Part shown: positions 40,741 through 49,876 of the stretch, piece by piece
Layout: the number at the start of each line of letters is the position of its first letter
How positions within the stretch are numbered: the stretch's first letter is position 1
NCBI RefSeq assembly: GCF_001307805.1
Contig: NZ_CP013862.1
Location: 310,001 to 374,000 of the forward strand
Reading direction: 5' to 3'
Length of the DNA: 64,000 bases
From: Lentibacillus amyloliquefaciens
GTDB lineage: Bacteria > Bacillota > Bacilli > Bacillales > Amphibacillaceae
Notes under the pieces: model-generated
What the model saw: the letters and a program-made list of their open reading frames with translations, nothing else
The model's database searches: none
What the model was told of the DNA's origin: nothing
Position numbers and translations under genes: made by a program

Positions 40741-41140
40741 GCTGTTTTTGGCACATAATCCATAAACTGCGAAGTAACTTTAGGTGTAATCTACCGCTCC
40801 GGAAATACACGCCGCGCACCTTAGGGCGGCTGGTGAGCCTCCCGTCCCGCAGGAGTCGTCGTGTATTTCCTACGCTAGTTTTGCGCTTTATAATCTCATT
40901 ATTTTGGATCTTAACTAAACTTCTCTTGTGAATGTTTATTGGAGTGGAGGGCAGTCGACTCCTGCGGGAAAACGGGCAGCTGAGGCCTGAGCAGGAAGCG
41001 AATTTTGCTTCCGAGGTGGCTGAAGCGTTGCCCTAAGGTGCGCGACTGCCCGGAACGGAAATCAACATAGCACACTTACGTCGCAGTTTACATCAACTGC
41101 GATGATTACAGAGCAGCAAACTTTTCGAAAAAAGCTTTCA
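40741..41140. repeat. Composite inverted-repeat element 2 (MITE-like)
   Basis: It takes up most of the 694-base space between spoVM and rpmB. The ends are inverted repeats: CATAAACTGCGAAGTAAC at 40761-40778, matched by the complement of 41075-41092 at about 15 of 18 positions. Inside are two opposed hairpin arms, 40801-40870 (closed by GGAAATACAC / GTGTATTTCC) and 40949-41051 (closed by GGGCAGTCG / CGACTGCCC), sharing CGACTCCTGCGGGA and CCCTAAGGTGCGCG. Flanks outside the repeats (GCTGTTTTTGGCACATAATC, CTTTTCGAAAAAAGC) also resemble element 1. It has no protein-coding content. Confidence 0.75.
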
Positions 41141-41147
41141 TAAAGGT

Positions 41148-41186
41148 TTGTCCGAAAAACTTACTTTAGTCCAAGTTTTCGGACAA
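41148..41186. other. Hairpin in the spoVM-rpmB spacer
   Basis: TTGTCCGAAAA-CTT (41148-41162) is largely complementary to AAGTTTTCGGACAA (41173-41186), giving a 13-14 bp stem with a short loop. Its role is unknown; it lies between element 2 and the terminator at 41190. Confidence 0.6.
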
Positions 41187-41189
41187 ATA

Positions 41190-41218
41190 AAAAGCATCCT
41201 TCAATTGGATGCTTTTTG
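41190..41218. terminator. Bidirectional terminator between spoVM and rpmB
   Basis: The stem AAAGCATCC / GGATGCTTT with a 7-base loop is flanked by A on the left and T on the right, so it can act on both strands. Between it and rpmB lie two more small hairpins (41261-41297 and 41325-41353). Confidence 0.75.
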
Positions 41219-41368
41219 ACATACGATAACGTTTTTTTATTCTTTTATCTTGTCTGTAACGGACAGTAACCCGCCGGAGTACGGCGATTAACTGTCCCTA
41301 AATGTCCGATTCTGTTCAACTAACATTCAGTGGGATAAAGCGTTCCACTGAATGAAGTTTCACTTTAT

Positions 41369-41557
41369 TTAAACGCGTTGTACTTTGCCTGATTTTAAAG
41401 CACGGGCAGATACATATACGCGCTTTGGTTTGCCATCTACCATAATACGCACTTTTTGCACATTGGATTTAAAATTACGTTTCGTTGCGTTCATAGCGTG
41501 GGACCGATTATTTCCGGTACGGGTTTTACGTCCAGTTACAGTGCATTTTTTAGCCAT
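41369..41557 (-). CDS. rpmB: 50S ribosomal protein L28
   Basis: A 62-residue L28 protein of the large subunit, running from [20 protein letters not shown] to [14 protein letters not shown]. The start ATG at 41557 follows GGAGGGATT on the minus strand; the frame is open for 18 more codons upstream, which are not family sequence. Its reverse orientation between spoVM and yloU is the normal Bacillus arrangement. Confidence 0.96.
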   Translation of the reverse strand: MAKKCTVTGRKTRTGNNRSHAMNATKRNFKSNVQKVRIMVDGKPKRVYVSARALKSGKVQRV

Positions 41558-41801
41558 GATAATCCCTCCTGTTAACACTTGTTTCCTACAATCACTAGTA
41601 TAATTTAACACAGATACATTTCGAACGCAATTATTACCGCAAATATAAAGGGAAATAGCTTGACAGATGTATGTAAATCATTCATGGTAATAAGGGGCTA
41701 TTACCCGGTTGTTCAGTGAATGCTTTTAATATGCGTATCATTATAGTAAAATATCCTTATAATCGTGTTCAAAATGAGCGTGTTATCAGAGGAGGATCAT
41801 A

Positions 41802-42164
41802 ATGTCCATAGAGTTAAATACAAACGATGGTCAAGTAACCATCACAAATGATGTGATTTCTACAATCGCCGGGGGAGCGGCTGTCGAGTGCTATGGAATT
41901 GTCGGCATGGCATCAAAAAGTCAAATCAGGGACGGAATAGCTGAAATTCTCAGGAAAGAGAACTTTTCAAAAGGTGTTATAGTCAGGCAAGTTGAAGATC
42001 ACCTCCATATCGATATGTATATTATCGTCAGTTATGGCACAAAAATTTCAGAAGTAGCCCATAATGTACAGTCTCAGGTTAAATATACACTGAGTAAATC
42101 TTTAGGGCTTGAGATTGATTCGGTTAATATTTATATACAAGGTGTCCGGGTGTCTAAGGATTAA
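41802..42164 (+). CDS. yloU: Asp23/Gls24 family protein YloU
   Basis: A 120-residue Asp23/Gls24 (DUF322) family protein, with VTITNDVISTIAGGAAVECYGIVGM and a C-terminal SVNIYIQGVRV. These proteins are abundant and membrane-associated and have been linked to alkaline or envelope stress; the mechanism is unclear. It is paired with yloV, 60 bases downstream, as in most Firmicutes. AGAGGAGG precedes ATG 41802. Confidence 0.92.
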   Translation: MSIELNTNDGQVTITNDVISTIAGGAAVECYGIVGMASKSQIRDGIAEILRKENFSKGVIVRQVEDHLHIDMYIIVSYGTKISEVAHNVQSQVKYTLSKSLGLEIDSVNIYIQGVRVSKD

Positions 42165-42224
42165 TTAAGTCATCCGCGATAAGTCCACCTTTGGCTTATT
42201 GTTGTTATGAGGGAGGAAAGTATT

Positions 42225-43889
42225 GTGGCGTCAGAAGAATTAAACGGCAAGAAGTTTACACAAATGGTGCTCTCAGGTGCGCATCACTTGAAAAACAACG
42301 CAGAAAAGATAGATACATTAAATGTTTTCCCTGTTCCCGACGGTGATACTGGTACCAACATGAATCTATCCATCACTTCCGGGGCAGACGAGGTTAAAAA
42401 ACTGAAGGGCGAAAATATATCAGAAGTTGCCAATGCTTTTTCAAAAGGATTATTAATGGGCGCACGAGGTAATTCCGGTGTTATTCTTTCACAGTTGTTC
42501 CGCGGGTTCGCCAAAGGAATGGATAAAAAAGAAACGCTATCAGCTGAAGAATTGGCCAATGCATTTGACAACGGTGTGGCGACAGCTTATAAAGCGGTTA
42601 TGAAACCTGTTGAAGGTACGATTTTGACGGTTGCCAAAGATGCGGCGGAAATGGCAGTGTTGGAATCTGAAACAGAAAAAGATGTAATCGTTTTAATGGA
42701 AAAGGTTGTAAGAGAAGCTAAAGCGTCATTGAAGCGTACACCGGAGCTTTTGCCTGTCCTTAAAGAAGTCGGCGTTGTTGACTCGGGAGGACAAGGTCTC
42801 GTGACGATCTATGAAGGCTTTTTGGCTGCTCTGAAAGGTGAAGAAGTACCTGAAGCGGAAACAGATGATATTGAAATGGATGAAATGGTAAATGCTCAAC
42901 ACCACAAGATTGCTCAAGATTTCATGGACACCTCAGAAATCGAATATGGCTATTGCACGGAATTCATGGTCAGATTTGAAGATGAGAAGCTTAAGGAACA
43001 CCCTTTTGATGAGGAAACATTCCGTAAAGAATTAAGCGAACATGGTGACTCGCTGCTCGTTGTTTCAGATGATGAGCTTGTTAAAGTACATGTTCATGCT
43101 GAATATCCCGGGGAAGTGATGACACTTGGACAACGTTTTGGCTCCTTAACCAATATGAAAATTGAAAACATGCGTGATCAGCATACAGCCATAGTTGACG
43201 GGGAGAAGGAACGAGCGACACAAGCTGGAAGGACTGAATATGGTATTGTAACGGTTGCGATGGGATCAGGGATCAAGGAAATGTTTGAAAGCCTGGGTGC
43301 AACTGTCGTTCTTGAAGGCGGACAAACCATGAACCCAAGCACTCAGGATATTACAGAAGCTATCACCGGGGCAAATGCGGATAATGTACTAATCCTTCCA
43401 AATAATAAAAACATTGTCATGGCAGCCGAGCAGGCAACTGATTTGGCAGATGCGAATGCAACAGTCGTCCCGACAAAAACAATCCCACAAGGAATCGGTG
43501 CATTGCTGGCCTTCCATCCGGACGCGACAATTGACGAAAACGGTGAAGCAATGGAAGCTGCAGGCAAAGAGATAAAGTCCGGACAAGTTACATATGCAGT
43601 CCGCGACACGCAAATTAATGGTATCACAATTGAAAAGGACCATTTTATGGGTTTGGCTGACGGCGAAATTAAAGCGTCCCACAAGGATCAGCTGGAGACT
43701 GTTAAATCATTGCTCGGTGAAATGATTACGGAAGATGATGAGATTCTTACCATTTTACAAGGTGAAGATGCAAGTGCTGAAGATGTAAAAGTGATTAAGC
43801 GGTATGTAGAAGATAACTATAAGGATATTGAAATCGAACATCATAAAGGTGATCAGCCAATTTATTCGTTCATTTTTTCAGTGGAATAA
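42225..43889 (+). CDS. fakA: DAK-domain fatty acid kinase family protein (FakA/YloV)
   Basis: This 554-residue protein has an N-terminal Dak phosphatase/kinase domain with the nucleotide and metal signature NVFPVPDGDTGTNM and MGARGNSGVILSQLFRG, and a long C-terminal FakA domain (from about residue 250). In Staphylococcus aureus FakA phosphorylates fatty acids carried by FakB; no fakB gene is in this window. GTG 42225 is preferred because GAGGGAGG precedes it; ATG 42207 lies within that site. Confidence 0.88.
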   Translation: MASEELNGKKFTQMVLSGAHHLKNNAEKIDTLNVFPVPDGDTGTNMNLSITSGADEVKKLKGENISEVANAFSKGLLMGARGNSGVILSQLFRGFAKGMDKKETLSAEELANAFDNGVATAYKAVMKPVEGTILTVAKDAAEMAVLESETEKDVIVLMEKVVREAKASLKRTPELLPVLKEVGVVDSGGQGLVTIYEGFLAALKGEEVPEAETDDIEMDEMVNAQHHKIAQDFMDTSEIEYGYCTEFMVRFEDEKLKEHPFDEETFRKELSEHGDSLLVVSDDELVKVHVHAEYPGEVMTLGQRFGSLTNMKIENMRDQHTAIVDGEKERATQAGRTEYGIVTVAMGSGIKEMFESLGATVVLEGGQTMNPSTQDITEAITGANADNVLILPNNKNIVMAAEQATDLADANATVVPTKTIPQGIGALLAFHPDATIDENGEAMEAAGKEIKSGQVTYAVRDTQINGITIEKDHFMGLADGEIKASHKDQLETVKSLLGEMITEDDEILTILQGEDASAEDVKVIKRYVEDNYKDIEIEHHKGDQPIYSFIFSVE

Positions 43890-43894
43890 CGAAC

Positions 43895-43927
43895 AAAAAG
43901 ACCCTCCTTAAAAGGAAGGTCTTTTTA
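43895..43927. terminator. Bidirectional terminator between fakA and the purine permease gene
   Basis: The stem AAAAAGACC / GGTCTTTTT encloses a small CCTT / AAGG pair. It overlaps the permease stop codon and serves both converging transcripts. Confidence 0.88.
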
Positions 43928-45208
43928 AATGCCCGCAATTTTCATGACAAAGTAAAGCAGAAACAATGCAGATATAACGGTCAATACCGGTGAAAGTTCT
44001 TTCTGTTTTTTCATTGCGATTTTTACGATTGGGTATGCAATAAATCCGAATGCCATACCGTCAGCAATGCTGTAGGTGAATGGAATCATGGCTGTGATCA
44101 GAAATGCAGGAAGTGCTTCTGATAAATCATCCAATGGAATATTTTTCAGATTTTGAGCCATCAATACACCGACAATAATCAGTATCGGACTTATAGCTGT
44201 ATTTGGAATCATCGAAATCCATGGAATGATGCTTAACGTTGCCAAAAATAAAACGCCGGCTGTTAGGGCAGCTTTTCCGGTTCTTCCATCAGAGCTGATG
44301 ACCGCTGCATTTTCTGCTGCTGAAACAGTAGGAGATGTTCCGAAAAATGCGCTCAACAATGATGAGAAAGCCGTAACCTGATAAGCTTTACTGTAGCTGT
44401 TTTGCCTTTTTAGCATGTGAAGCTGACCGTGTAATAAACCCATGTTTTCAAAAATAAGAATAATGGTCAATGGGAAAACAGCCAGCCAAAATTCAAAATC
44501 ACCTGCCGCGGTGAACGAAGGGATGAAAAGTACATCACCTGTGTTCACATCGATAGAATTTTTATTCATCTCCAAAAGTCCAAACAGATAAGCAATAAAT
44601 GTTCCGCTTAACATGGTCACGAGAAAGTTAGCCGGGATATTTTTCATAAATAAAAATATCGCAACAAAAAGCGTCAAAAGACTTGCAATGAATTCAGGTG
44701 ACGTAAAATCACCAATTGTAATGATGGTTTGCTCGCCACTGACGACAAGGCCGCTGTTTTCCAGACCGATCAGAATCAAAAAGAAACCAAGCCCGACAGT
44801 GATAGCATGTTTCAGTGATTCAGGGATTGCTTCTTTTAATACAACGCCAAGTTTTGTAAATGCTGTGATAAGAAAGAGGATTGCAGCTACAAGAACAACC
44901 GCAAGTCCTTCCTGGAAAGTCAGCCCTGTGCTTCCCACAATTGAAAAAGCAAAAAGAGCGTTTATACCCATGCCGGGGATAAGTATTAATGGCAATTTTG
45001 CATACAACCCCATCAGAATCGTGCCGGTAAAACTGGCAAGAATGGTTGCAATCATCCCGGTTTCAAGGGAGACACCAGCTTCACTGAGAATCGAACTGTT
45101 CACGGCAACAATATAAACCGTCGTCAAGTAGCCGATTAACCCGGCACTGATTTCTCTCCGCCATGTTCTTCCATTGGTTTTGAAACGCGTGCTGTTTCGA
45201 TTAAACAT
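43925..45208 (-). CDS. NCS2 family purine permease (AzgA/PbuG type)
   Basis: This 427-residue polytopic membrane protein of the AzgA-like branch (COG2252) has about 12 hydrophobic segments, the N-terminal EISAGLIGYLTTVYIVAVN motif, GMGINALFAFS, and the GTSPTVSAAENAAVISSDGR substrate-site segment. It likely imports guanine, hypoxanthine or adenine with protons; the substrate is not certain. It is an insertion relative to B. subtilis, where yloV is followed by sdaAB. No purine riboswitch is visible upstream. Confidence 0.9.
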   Translation of the reverse strand: MFNRNSTRFKTNGRTWRREISAGLIGYLTTVYIVAVNSSILSEAGVSLETGMIATILASFTGTILMGLYAKLPLILIPGMGINALFAFSIVGSTGLTFQEGLAVVLVAAILFLITAFTKLGVVLKEAIPESLKHAITVGLGFFLILIGLENSGLVVSGEQTIITIGDFTSPEFIASLLTLFVAIFLFMKNIPANFLVTMLSGTFIAYLFGLLEMNKNSIDVNTGDVLFIPSFTAAGDFEFWLAVFPLTIILIFENMGLLHGQLHMLKRQNSYSKAYQVTAFSSLLSAFFGTSPTVSAAENAAVISSDGRTGKAALTAGVLFLATLSIIPWISMIPNTAISPILIIVGVLMAQNLKNIPLDDLSEALPAFLITAMIPFTYSIADGMAFGFIAYPIVKIAMKKQKELSPVLTVISALFLLYFVMKIAGI

Positions 45209-45278
45209 GGAATTTCCTCGATAACTTATTGTCCCTCTCCCGCCCGACTATACATTCGCTTTATGTACAATCCACTAA

Positions 45279-45313
45279 GTGACTATTATAGCGTTTTTTG
45301 GTATAATTAGCAA
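45279..45313. promoter_or_regulatory. Overlapping opposed promoters for the purine permease and sdaAB
   Basis: Plus strand: GTGACT at 45279-45284, 17-base spacer, TATAAT at 45302-45307, reading into sdaAB. Minus strand: TTGCTA (45308-45313), 17-base spacer, TATAAT (45285-45290), reading into the permease gene. Each -10 lies in the other's spacer, so polymerase binding should be mutually exclusive. Confidence 0.65.
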
Positions 45314-45346
45314 AGGTACTATACACATAATAGGTGGTGGTCTACT

Positions 45347-46009
45347 GTGAAATTTAATTCAGTATTTGACATAATCGGACCCGTCATGATTGGTCCGTCG
45401 AGTTCACATACAGCAGGTGCTGTACGGATCGGAAAAGCGGCACGCAATTTATTTGGAAAAGAACCGAAATGGGCCAGGATCCATTTGTATGAATCGTTTG
45501 CGAAAACGTATAAAGGTCACGGGACGGATTTTGCTTTAGCCGGCGGGTTATTAGGATTCGATACAGATGACCCACGTATGAACCAGGCGCTTGAAATTGC
45601 TAAAGAGCGCGGGCTTGAAATCGAGTTTATTGAAGACAGTGCCGGTGTTGATCATCCGAATACAGCCAGGCTGATGATAGGGGATGAAGACGATCAAGTT
45701 GAACTCGTCGGTATCTCTATTGGCGGCGGAAAAGTTGAGATAACCGAATTAAATGGATTTGAATTGCGTCTGTCCGGTAATCACCCTGCGATTTTAATTA
45801 TGCACAATGACCGGTTCGGGGCGATTGCATCGGTTACGGAAATCTTGGCCAAACATGAAATCAATATCGGTCATATGGAAGTGAATCGTAAGGATGTCGG
45901 GAAAGAAGCGTTGATGGTAATTGAAGTCGACCAGAATGTTGAAGACAGTATACTAAAAGAACTGGAAGGCGCTGACCATATCGAGCAAATCTCTAAAATT
46001 GTGAGTTAA
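45347..46009 (+). CDS. sdaAB: L-serine dehydratase, beta subunit
   Basis: The 220-residue beta chain of the iron-sulfur L-serine dehydratase deaminates serine to pyruvate. FDIIGPVMIGPSSSHTAGAVRIG at the N terminus is the family mark, and an ACT domain occupies the C-terminal 75 residues (PAILIMHNDRFGAIASVTE). It starts at GTG 45347 behind AGGTGGTGG. The alpha subunit gene follows after an unusually long 157-base gap. Confidence 0.96.
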   Translation: MKFNSVFDIIGPVMIGPSSSHTAGAVRIGKAARNLFGKEPKWARIHLYESFAKTYKGHGTDFALAGGLLGFDTDDPRMNQALEIAKERGLEIEFIEDSAGVDHPNTARLMIGDEDDQVELVGISIGGGKVEITELNGFELRLSGNHPAILIMHNDRFGAIASVTEILAKHEINIGHMEVNRKDVGKEALMVIEVDQNVEDSILKELEGADHIEQISKIVS

Positions 46010-46076
46010 CATTTAAGGCTTGGCTGTTCATTTCACAGTCTGCACAAGCAAGTTTTCTAGTGCTGCAAGCTAACCC

Positions 46077-46107
46077 TGAACAGACCCGCCCCCTTTCAGT
46101 CTGTTCA
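46077..46107 (+). other. Hairpin in the sdaAB-sdaAA spacer
   Basis: TGAACAGAC pairs perfectly with GTCTGTTCA across a 13-base C-rich loop. No T run follows. It could act as an RNA-processing or attenuation signal setting subunit balance; this is inference. Confidence 0.45.
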
Positions 46108-46166
46108 AGCCGGTGTTGGGAATACTTCTAGAAAATAAGTCTTACTTAGGGAGAGGAGTTATATAT

Positions 46167-47042
46167 ATGTTTCGTACAGCTGCTGAATTAGTGGAAATTG
46201 CTGAAAAAGATAATATATTGATCTCAGAAGTTATGATTCGACAAGAGATGGATATGAAAGAAAAATCTCGTGAAGAGGTATTTTCCGAAATGGAAAAGAA
46301 CCTCGAAGTCATGGAACAAGCCGTTGAAAATAGTCTGAAAGGCGTGAAATCTGTAACAGGTCTTACCGGTGGTGATGCAGTCAAAGTACAGGACTATATG
46401 AAAAACAGCACACCACTGTCAGGTAACATCATGATGGACGCAGTCAGTAAAGCGATGGGCACCAATGAGGTGAATGCAGCAATGGGCACGATTTGTGCAA
46501 CCCCGACAGCAGGAAGCGCCGGATGTGTTCCCGGAACATTATTTGCCGTTAAAAATCAGTTGAACCCATCCCATGAACAGATGGTGCGGTATCTATTCAC
46601 ATCAGGTGCATTCGGTTTTGTTGTTGCCAATAATTCCTTTATCTCGGGTGCTGCAGGCGGCTGCCAGGCAGAAGTGGGATCGGCTGGTGCAATGGCATCA
46701 GCAGCGATCGTTGAAATGGCAGGCGGAACTCCTCAACAATCAGCTGATGCGTTTGCCATGACCTTAAAAAATATGCTCGGACTTGTTTGTGATCCCGTTG
46801 CGGGTCTTGTTGAAGTACCGTGTGTCAAACGAAATGCGGGAGGTTCATCGCTTGCCATCGTTTCTGCGGACCTTGCACTTGCAGGTGTGACGAGCACAAT
46901 TCCGTGCGATGAAGTAATCGGTGCCATGTACCGTATCGGAAAGCAGATGCCATCCAGTTTACGTGAAACAGGGGAAGGCGGACTTGCAGATACACCTACC
47001 GGCCGCCTGTTGAAAGAGAAAATAATCGGAATGTCAGTTTAA
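46167..47042 (+). CDS. sdaAA: L-serine dehydratase, alpha subunit
   Basis: This 291-residue catalytic chain holds the 4Fe-4S cluster: GTICATPTAGSAGCVPG and later LVCDPVAGLVEVPCVKR supply the cysteines. With SdaAB it converts serine to pyruvate and ammonia. ATG 46167 follows GGAGAGGAG; an ATG 54 bases upstream lacks a site. recG follows after 34 bases. Confidence 0.96.
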   Translation: MFRTAAELVEIAEKDNILISEVMIRQEMDMKEKSREEVFSEMEKNLEVMEQAVENSLKGVKSVTGLTGGDAVKVQDYMKNSTPLSGNIMMDAVSKAMGTNEVNAAMGTICATPTAGSAGCVPGTLFAVKNQLNPSHEQMVRYLFTSGAFGFVVANNSFISGAAGGCQAEVGSAGAMASAAIVEMAGGTPQQSADAFAMTLKNMLGLVCDPVAGLVEVPCVKRNAGGSSLAIVSADLALAGVTSTIPCDEVIGAMYRIGKQMPSSLRETGEGGLADTPTGRLLKEKIIGMSV

Positions 47043-47076
47043 CTTGTGACTGGCCTCTGTAGGAAGAGTGATCGAT

Positions 47077-49110
47077 ATGATAACAGACCCTGTAACAGCG
47101 CTTAAAGGTGTTGGCGAAAAATTCGCATCTGATCTGGCGGAAATGGGCATCCATACGGTAGAAGATCTGCTTAATTATTTCCCTTATCGCTATGATGTAT
47201 TCGAAATCAAACCGCTTAACGAATTGATTCATGAAGATAAAGTCACCATCGAGGGAAGGGTTGTTCATAAGCCTTCCCTTAATTTTTATGGCAAAAAGAA
47301 ATCTCGACTGTCTTTTAATGTTGAAGTGGAAGAGGTGGCAGTGAAAGCTGTCATGTTTAACAGGGCATTTGCTCAAAAGCAGCTGAACGCAGGTGACACT
47401 GTGACACTGACAGGCAAATGGGATGCGCACCGGCTGCAAATTACGATAAGCAATTATAAAAAAGGCCCGGCAAGCGAGCAGTCCGCTATTCAGCCAATGT
47501 ATTCACTGAAAGGTGACGTTACCAATTATAAAGTAAAAAATGCAGTTCAGAGCTCCCTTAATACTTATCTTGGGGAAATCGAAGAAATTCTGCCCGAACG
47601 TTATCTCAAAGCCTATAAACTGCCGGATAGAGCTTCTGCTGTTAGGCTAATGCACTTTCCGGCAAACAGAATTAACTTGAAACATGCCCGGCGGCGCTTT
47701 ATATACGAAGAGTTTTTGCTGTTTCAGCTTAAAATGCAAATGCTCAGAAAAATAATAAGTGAATCAACCACTGGAAATGCCCAGCATTATGATGCTTCCA
47801 CCCTTAATGTCTTTATAAACAGTTTCCCTTTTTCCTTTACAAAGGCCCAGCAAAAATCATTGAATCAGATTTTAGCTGATATGAAATCGCCGTACCGAAT
47901 GAGCCGTCTGCTGCAGGGAGACGTCGGCTCTGGTAAAACGGCGGTAGCTGAAGTGTGTCTTTTTGCCTCGATTACTGCCGGCAAGCAGGGTGCTTTCATG
48001 GTTCCAACTGAGATTCTGGCAGAACAGCATTTTCAATCACTCAGCGAAACTTTTTCTGACAAAGCTTCAATTGCTTTATTGACCGGTTCTGTTAAGGGAA
48101 AGAAACGAAAGGAAACTCTTGAAGCGATTGAAAATCATGAAGTAGATATTGTGGTTGGCACCCACGCTTTAATCCAGGACGATGTGTTTTTCGATGATTT
48201 GGGGTTTGTCATTGTCGATGAACAGCACCGGTTTGGGGTTGAACAACGCCGGGCATTGCGGGAAAAGGGACTTAATCCCGACGTGTTGTTTATGACGGCA
48301 ACGCCAATTCCAAGAACATTGGCCATTACGGCATTCGGTGATATGGATGTATCAGTAATTGACGAAATGCCATCAGGACGCAAAACGATTGAAACGTATT
48401 GGGCTAAAGAAAACACATTTGAACGAATCTTGCAGTTTATTGCCAAACACATCCAAGATGGAGAGCAAGCTTATGTTATTTGTCCTTTGATTGAAGAATC
48501 GGACAAACTTGATATTCAAAATGCTGTGGATTTATATCATCAGCTTGAAGACTATTATGCTGATTCACTTCATGTAGGCCTGATGCATGGCAGGCTTCAA
48601 ACAGATGAAAAAGATGCTGTCATGAAGCAATTTGCAAGTGGTGAAGTGGATATTCTCGTTTCCACTACTGTTGTAGAAGTCGGTGTGAATGTTACCAATG
48701 CGACAATTATGGTCATATATGATGCGGAACGGTTCGGCCTTTCTCAATTGCATCAGCTTAGAGGCCGTGTCGGACGCGGAGAAAAACAGAGTTATTGCAT
48801 TCTGATTGCCGATCCCAAAGGTGAAACAGGGAAAGAACGGATGCGGATTATGACCGAAACGAATAACGGGTTTGAACTGTCCGAACAAGATCTGAAGCTC
48901 CGTGGTCCAGGTGATTTTTTCGGAAAAAAACAGAGCGGTCTTCCGGAATTTAAAGTGGCCGATATGATTCATGATTACCGCGCTTTAGAAACAGCCCGTC
49001 AGGATGCAGAAGAAATTATTGAACAAGAATTGCTGACCAATGATCCCAGTTTCAACTCACTGAGAACTTATTTGGACAATAATGCTGTGTTTCACGAAAA
49101 ATTGGATTGA
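47077..49110 (+). CDS. recG: ATP-dependent DNA helicase RecG
   Basis: This 677-residue branched-DNA helicase reverses forks and processes recombination intermediates. It has an N-terminal wedge domain (LLNYFPYRYDVFE, OB fold to about 150), Walker A GDVGSGKTAVAEV near 280, DEQH box near 380, FMTATPIPRTLAIT and the helicase motif GRVGRGEKQSYC. ATG 47077 is spaced nine bases from AGGAAG; GTG 47068 would abut that site and is less likely. Confidence 0.95.
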   Translation: MITDPVTALKGVGEKFASDLAEMGIHTVEDLLNYFPYRYDVFEIKPLNELIHEDKVTIEGRVVHKPSLNFYGKKKSRLSFNVEVEEVAVKAVMFNRAFAQKQLNAGDTVTLTGKWDAHRLQITISNYKKGPASEQSAIQPMYSLKGDVTNYKVKNAVQSSLNTYLGEIEEILPERYLKAYKLPDRASAVRLMHFPANRINLKHARRRFIYEEFLLFQLKMQMLRKIISESTTGNAQHYDASTLNVFINSFPFSFTKAQQKSLNQILADMKSPYRMSRLLQGDVGSGKTAVAEVCLFASITAGKQGAFMVPTEILAEQHFQSLSETFSDKASIALLTGSVKGKKRKETLEAIENHEVDIVVGTHALIQDDVFFDDLGFVIVDEQHRFGVEQRRALREKGLNPDVLFMTATPIPRTLAITAFGDMDVSVIDEMPSGRKTIETYWAKENTFERILQFIAKHIQDGEQAYVICPLIEESDKLDIQNAVDLYHQLEDYYADSLHVGLMHGRLQTDEKDAVMKQFASGEVDILVSTTVVEVGVNVTNATIMVIYDAERFGLSQLHQLRGRVGRGEKQSYCILIADPKGETGKERMRIMTETNNGFELSEQDLKLRGPGDFFGKKQSGLPEFKVADMIHDYRALETARQDAEEIIEQELLTNDPSFNSLRTYLDNNAVFHEKLD

Positions 49111-49163
49111 TAAGGTATGCACTTAAAGTATTAGTCGGATAGACCAATATAATCAGTGGACAT

Positions 49164-49213
49164 TTGCATATCCTGACGTGGTATTATATATTACTATTAG
49201 TACCAAGTCATAG
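49164..49213 (+). promoter_or_regulatory. fapR promoter with candidate FapR operator
   Basis: TTGCAT at 49164-49169 and TATATT at 49187-49192 are spaced 17 bases apart. Just downstream, over the expected transcription start, TATTAGTACCAAGTCATAG (49195-49213) resembles the FapR operator, whose core as I recall it is TTAGTACC. FapR would thus repress its own operon until malonyl-CoA releases it. Confidence 0.65.
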
Positions 49214-49299
49214 GATTACAAATCATTTTAATTAACAGGAAAAAAGCCGCCATAATTACCCGGCTTAAACAGGCTTTTCCTGCTGGGTGGTGCTGTAAA

Positions 49300-49875
49300 A
49301 TGAAAATCAGTAAAGTGGAGCGGCAACGGTTATTAAAAGAAACCATTGAAAATACACCATTTATAACCGATGAAAAATTAGCAGATAAGTTCAATGTCAG
49401 CATACAGACGATAAGGCTTGACCGCATGGAGCTTTCTATACCGGAGCTTCGCGTGCGGATAAAATCCGTCGCTGCTGATCAATGGAAGGAAACGGTTAAA
49501 GCACTTCCTCTGGATGAAGTGATAGGGGAAATCATTGATTTGGACCTTGATAAGCGGGCCATCTCAATACTGGAAATAAGAGAAGAGCACGTTTTTTCCC
49601 GAAACAAGATCGCGCGCGGTCATCATCTGTTTGCCCAGGCGAATTCGCTGGCGGTAGCTGTTATTAATGATGAACTTGCGTTGACCGCCAAATCAGAAAT
49701 CAAGTTCACAAGACAGGTTACAGCGGGTGAACGTGTCGTGGCCAAAGCGTATGTGGAGAAAGTAAACGCTAAAGGTTTGACCGCAGTTCGTGTTGATAGT
49801 TTTGTCGATAATGAAAAAGTGTTTACCGGATTATTTCATATGTATCGTTCAAACGACTCAAAAGGGGACATTTAG
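49300..49875 (+). CDS. fapR: Fatty acid and phospholipid biosynthesis repressor FapR
   Basis: This 191-residue protein has an N-terminal DeoR-like helix-turn-helix ([38 protein letters not shown]) and a C-terminal hot-dog domain (from about residue 75; [17 protein letters not shown]) that binds malonyl-CoA. It represses fatty-acid and phospholipid genes, including the next three here. It ends one base before plsX. Confidence 0.96.
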   Translation: MKISKVERQRLLKETIENTPFITDEKLADKFNVSIQTIRLDRMELSIPELRVRIKSVAADQWKETVKALPLDEVIGEIIDLDLDKRAISILEIREEHVFSRNKIARGHHLFAQANSLAVAVINDELALTAKSEIKFTRQVTAGERVVAKAYVEKVNAKGLTAVRVDSFVDNEKVFTGLFHMYRSNDSKGDI

Positions 49876-49876
49876 C

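Noticed and set aside
44613..45116. A 167-codon plus-strand open frame
   Set aside because: It is the mirror of the purine permease gene; its composition is that of a reversed hydrophobic protein.
45209..45346. Purine riboswitch upstream of the purine permease
   Set aside because: The leader is only about 70 bases and none of the conserved purine aptamer junction sequence is visible.
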